From NCBI GenBank assembly GCA_034696485.1, contig JAQIWT010000935.1, forward strand, positions 1 to 13,655: 13,655 nucleotides of DNA, in the 5' to 3' direction. This DNA is from Isohypsibius dastychi (lineage: Eukaryota; Tardigrada; Eutardigrada; Parachela; Isohypsibiidae). The translations under genes and the position numbers were made by a program. The notes below the pieces were generated by a model, which did not search any database, was not told the DNA's origin, and saw only the letters and a list, made by a program, of their open reading frames with translations. The number at the start of each line of letters is the position of its first letter. The stretch's first letter is position 1. Shown piece by piece: positions 12,370 through 13,655 of the stretch.

Positions 12370-13626
12370 ATGCACCCGATTTTCCCTGGCGTCGATAAAG
12401 AACTTCCCTCTTCAAAACATCCTTTCATTCCGAATTTTTACTCCATTTGGTTGCAGATAACCGGCATATTTTTATTCCCCACCAAATCTTATTTCCTCGG
12501 ACCTTCATCATCCAAACCGACCGTCAATCTCATTCACTCAATATGGATTATCATCCTATTTTCCCTGATGACCTTTGTCTGCGCAATGGCCATCTACGAA
12601 GCCACCGACGTTTACGAACGCGAACTGCAACGTCTTGAATTCTTCACCCTCATTAGTTTTTACTATCGACTCAGCATTTACATCCAAGCACCCATCACAA
12701 TTTTGTACTTCGTTTACAAACGCCACCAAGTCTTATCTCTCACGAACAGTCTCCAGCATTTATTCCACCATCTCCAAACCCCAACATGCTCCCGAAGTAT
12801 AACTCGGATCTTCCTAGCTGTGTTACTTTGGACGTTCATCAGCGTCAGCGCGTTAATGGCGGGACTTGCTTACAATGCTTATGATGTCATCAAGCAAGTC
12901 AACCTTTCCTGGGTTCACACAACCCGTCCGTATTTTTTCGGCTGGACCGAATTCCCGCTGGCTGGTCAAGTTGTCTTACAAATGATCTTCAATTTCATCA
13001 CCGAAACTTATAACATCACCCCGCATTTACTTCTGACCGTTCTGGTCTTTTTTCTTCGGACTTGTTACCGCCGCGTCAAGACGAATGTTTTGAATACCAG
13101 CAGATTTCAGGATCCGGGAGAACACGTCACAGCGTTGCGAAAATGCAGGGAAGATTTCCATCATTGTGGAGTTCTGACCCGGCTTCTTAATCGAGCGTTC
13201 GCCGGAATTGTGTTGGTTTGTTTTGTTCGGGATTTTGTTACGGTGATTGCGCTGATCGGGAAAGCGTTGAGAATTCGACGGGAACAGGAGGATTCTTATC
13301 ATGTAGCTTATGATGCACTTGCTAGTAATTATGTTTATTGCTTCGCTGCGTTTGGAATTGTGAACATGTTCTTGCGTTTGGGGGTCTGTGTTGATTGTCA
13401 TGAACAGGTAAATACGGCGGTGTTTTTGAAATGGTGACCTTTGTTATTTTGTGAGTTTGATTTCCAGGCGCAGTCGCTTCGGCATATACTTCTTGATAAA
13501 TCATTCAGCACTTCGCATGTGGAAGTCAGAGAAGAGTGCGAGAGCTTCGCAAATCAGCTCCACCATCACGATGGAACGGTTTCGGCGTATGGGTTCTTCC
13601 ATATTGACAAGCAGTTCGCGGTTGAG
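12370..13626 (+). CDS. Gustatory receptor-like 7TM chemoreceptor, copy 2 (partial)
   Basis: Two exons, 12370-13407 and 13468-13626, joined at phase 0, encode 399 residues. The final exon lies outside the window. It is a paralog of the upstream receptor: HPFIPNFYSIWLQITGIFLFPTKSYF matches its N-terminus, ELQRLEFFTLISFYYRL and FVRDFVTVIALIG match inner blocks, and exon 2 has the same length (159 nt) and phase. Exon 2 contains DGTVSAYGFFHIDKQFAVE, the stretch before the seventh segment. A donor (GTGAAT) starts at 13627, exactly where the first copy has its intron, so the missing exon should carry the TYhhhhhQF-type signature. The first in-frame ATG is 12370; the open frame extends upstream to 12298 (a TTG) without another ATG. 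Base composition shifts strongly along exon 1, from C-rich to G-rich. Confidence 0.83.
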
Positions 13627-13640
13627 GTGAATTTTGTGAA

Positions 13641-13655
13641 GGGGGGGGGGGGGGG
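13641..13655 (+). repeat. G-run of at least 15 at the window end
   Basis: The sequence ends in 15 consecutive G bases, within the second intron of the second receptor gene. The true length is unknown because the window stops here. Confidence 0.85.

Overview
This is eukaryotic nuclear DNA from an animal. Nearly every gene is split by short GT-AG introns, most of them 52-70 nt. The window holds two chemoreceptor genes of the arthropod gustatory receptor (Gr) superfamily. It also holds a true glutathione reductase, an enzyme that flies and bees are known to lack. Together these point to a compact arthropod genome outside those insects, for example a small crustacean of the Daphnia kind. The lineage is an inference; the gene identities are much firmer. 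Exon structures were built by hand from splice-site consensus, reading-frame continuity and remembered family motifs. No database search or alignment program was run.

Layout, left to right. 1-898: no firm gene. 902-1509 (+): a three-exon C9orf85-like (DUF2039) zinc-ribbon protein. 4077-1822 (-): a twelve-exon tRNA (guanine26-N2) dimethyltransferase (TRMT1/Trm1), converging on the C9orf85 homolog. 5861-4514 (-): a two-exon R3HCC1/R3HCC1L-like protein, upstream of TRMT1 and in the same direction. 5862-6847: an intergenic region between divergent genes, with a 17-G run, three more G-tracts, a perfect hairpin and a 16-bp palindrome. 6848-9549 (+): glutathione reductase, eleven coding exons. 9992-11755 (+): a complete three-exon Gr-like receptor. 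12370-13626 (+): a second Gr-like receptor, cut off by the window end before its last exon. The window stops inside a 15-G run.

The housekeeping genes (tRNA modification, redox, RNA-binding-like) show no shared pathway and look like ordinary neighbours. The two receptors are tandem paralogs with the same intron positions. I see no new multigene system. The observations most worth a second look are in glutathione reductase: a start codon that is exactly the last codon of its exon and is spliced onto a mitochondrial presequence, and replacement of the arginines that normally recognise the NADPH 2'-phosphate.
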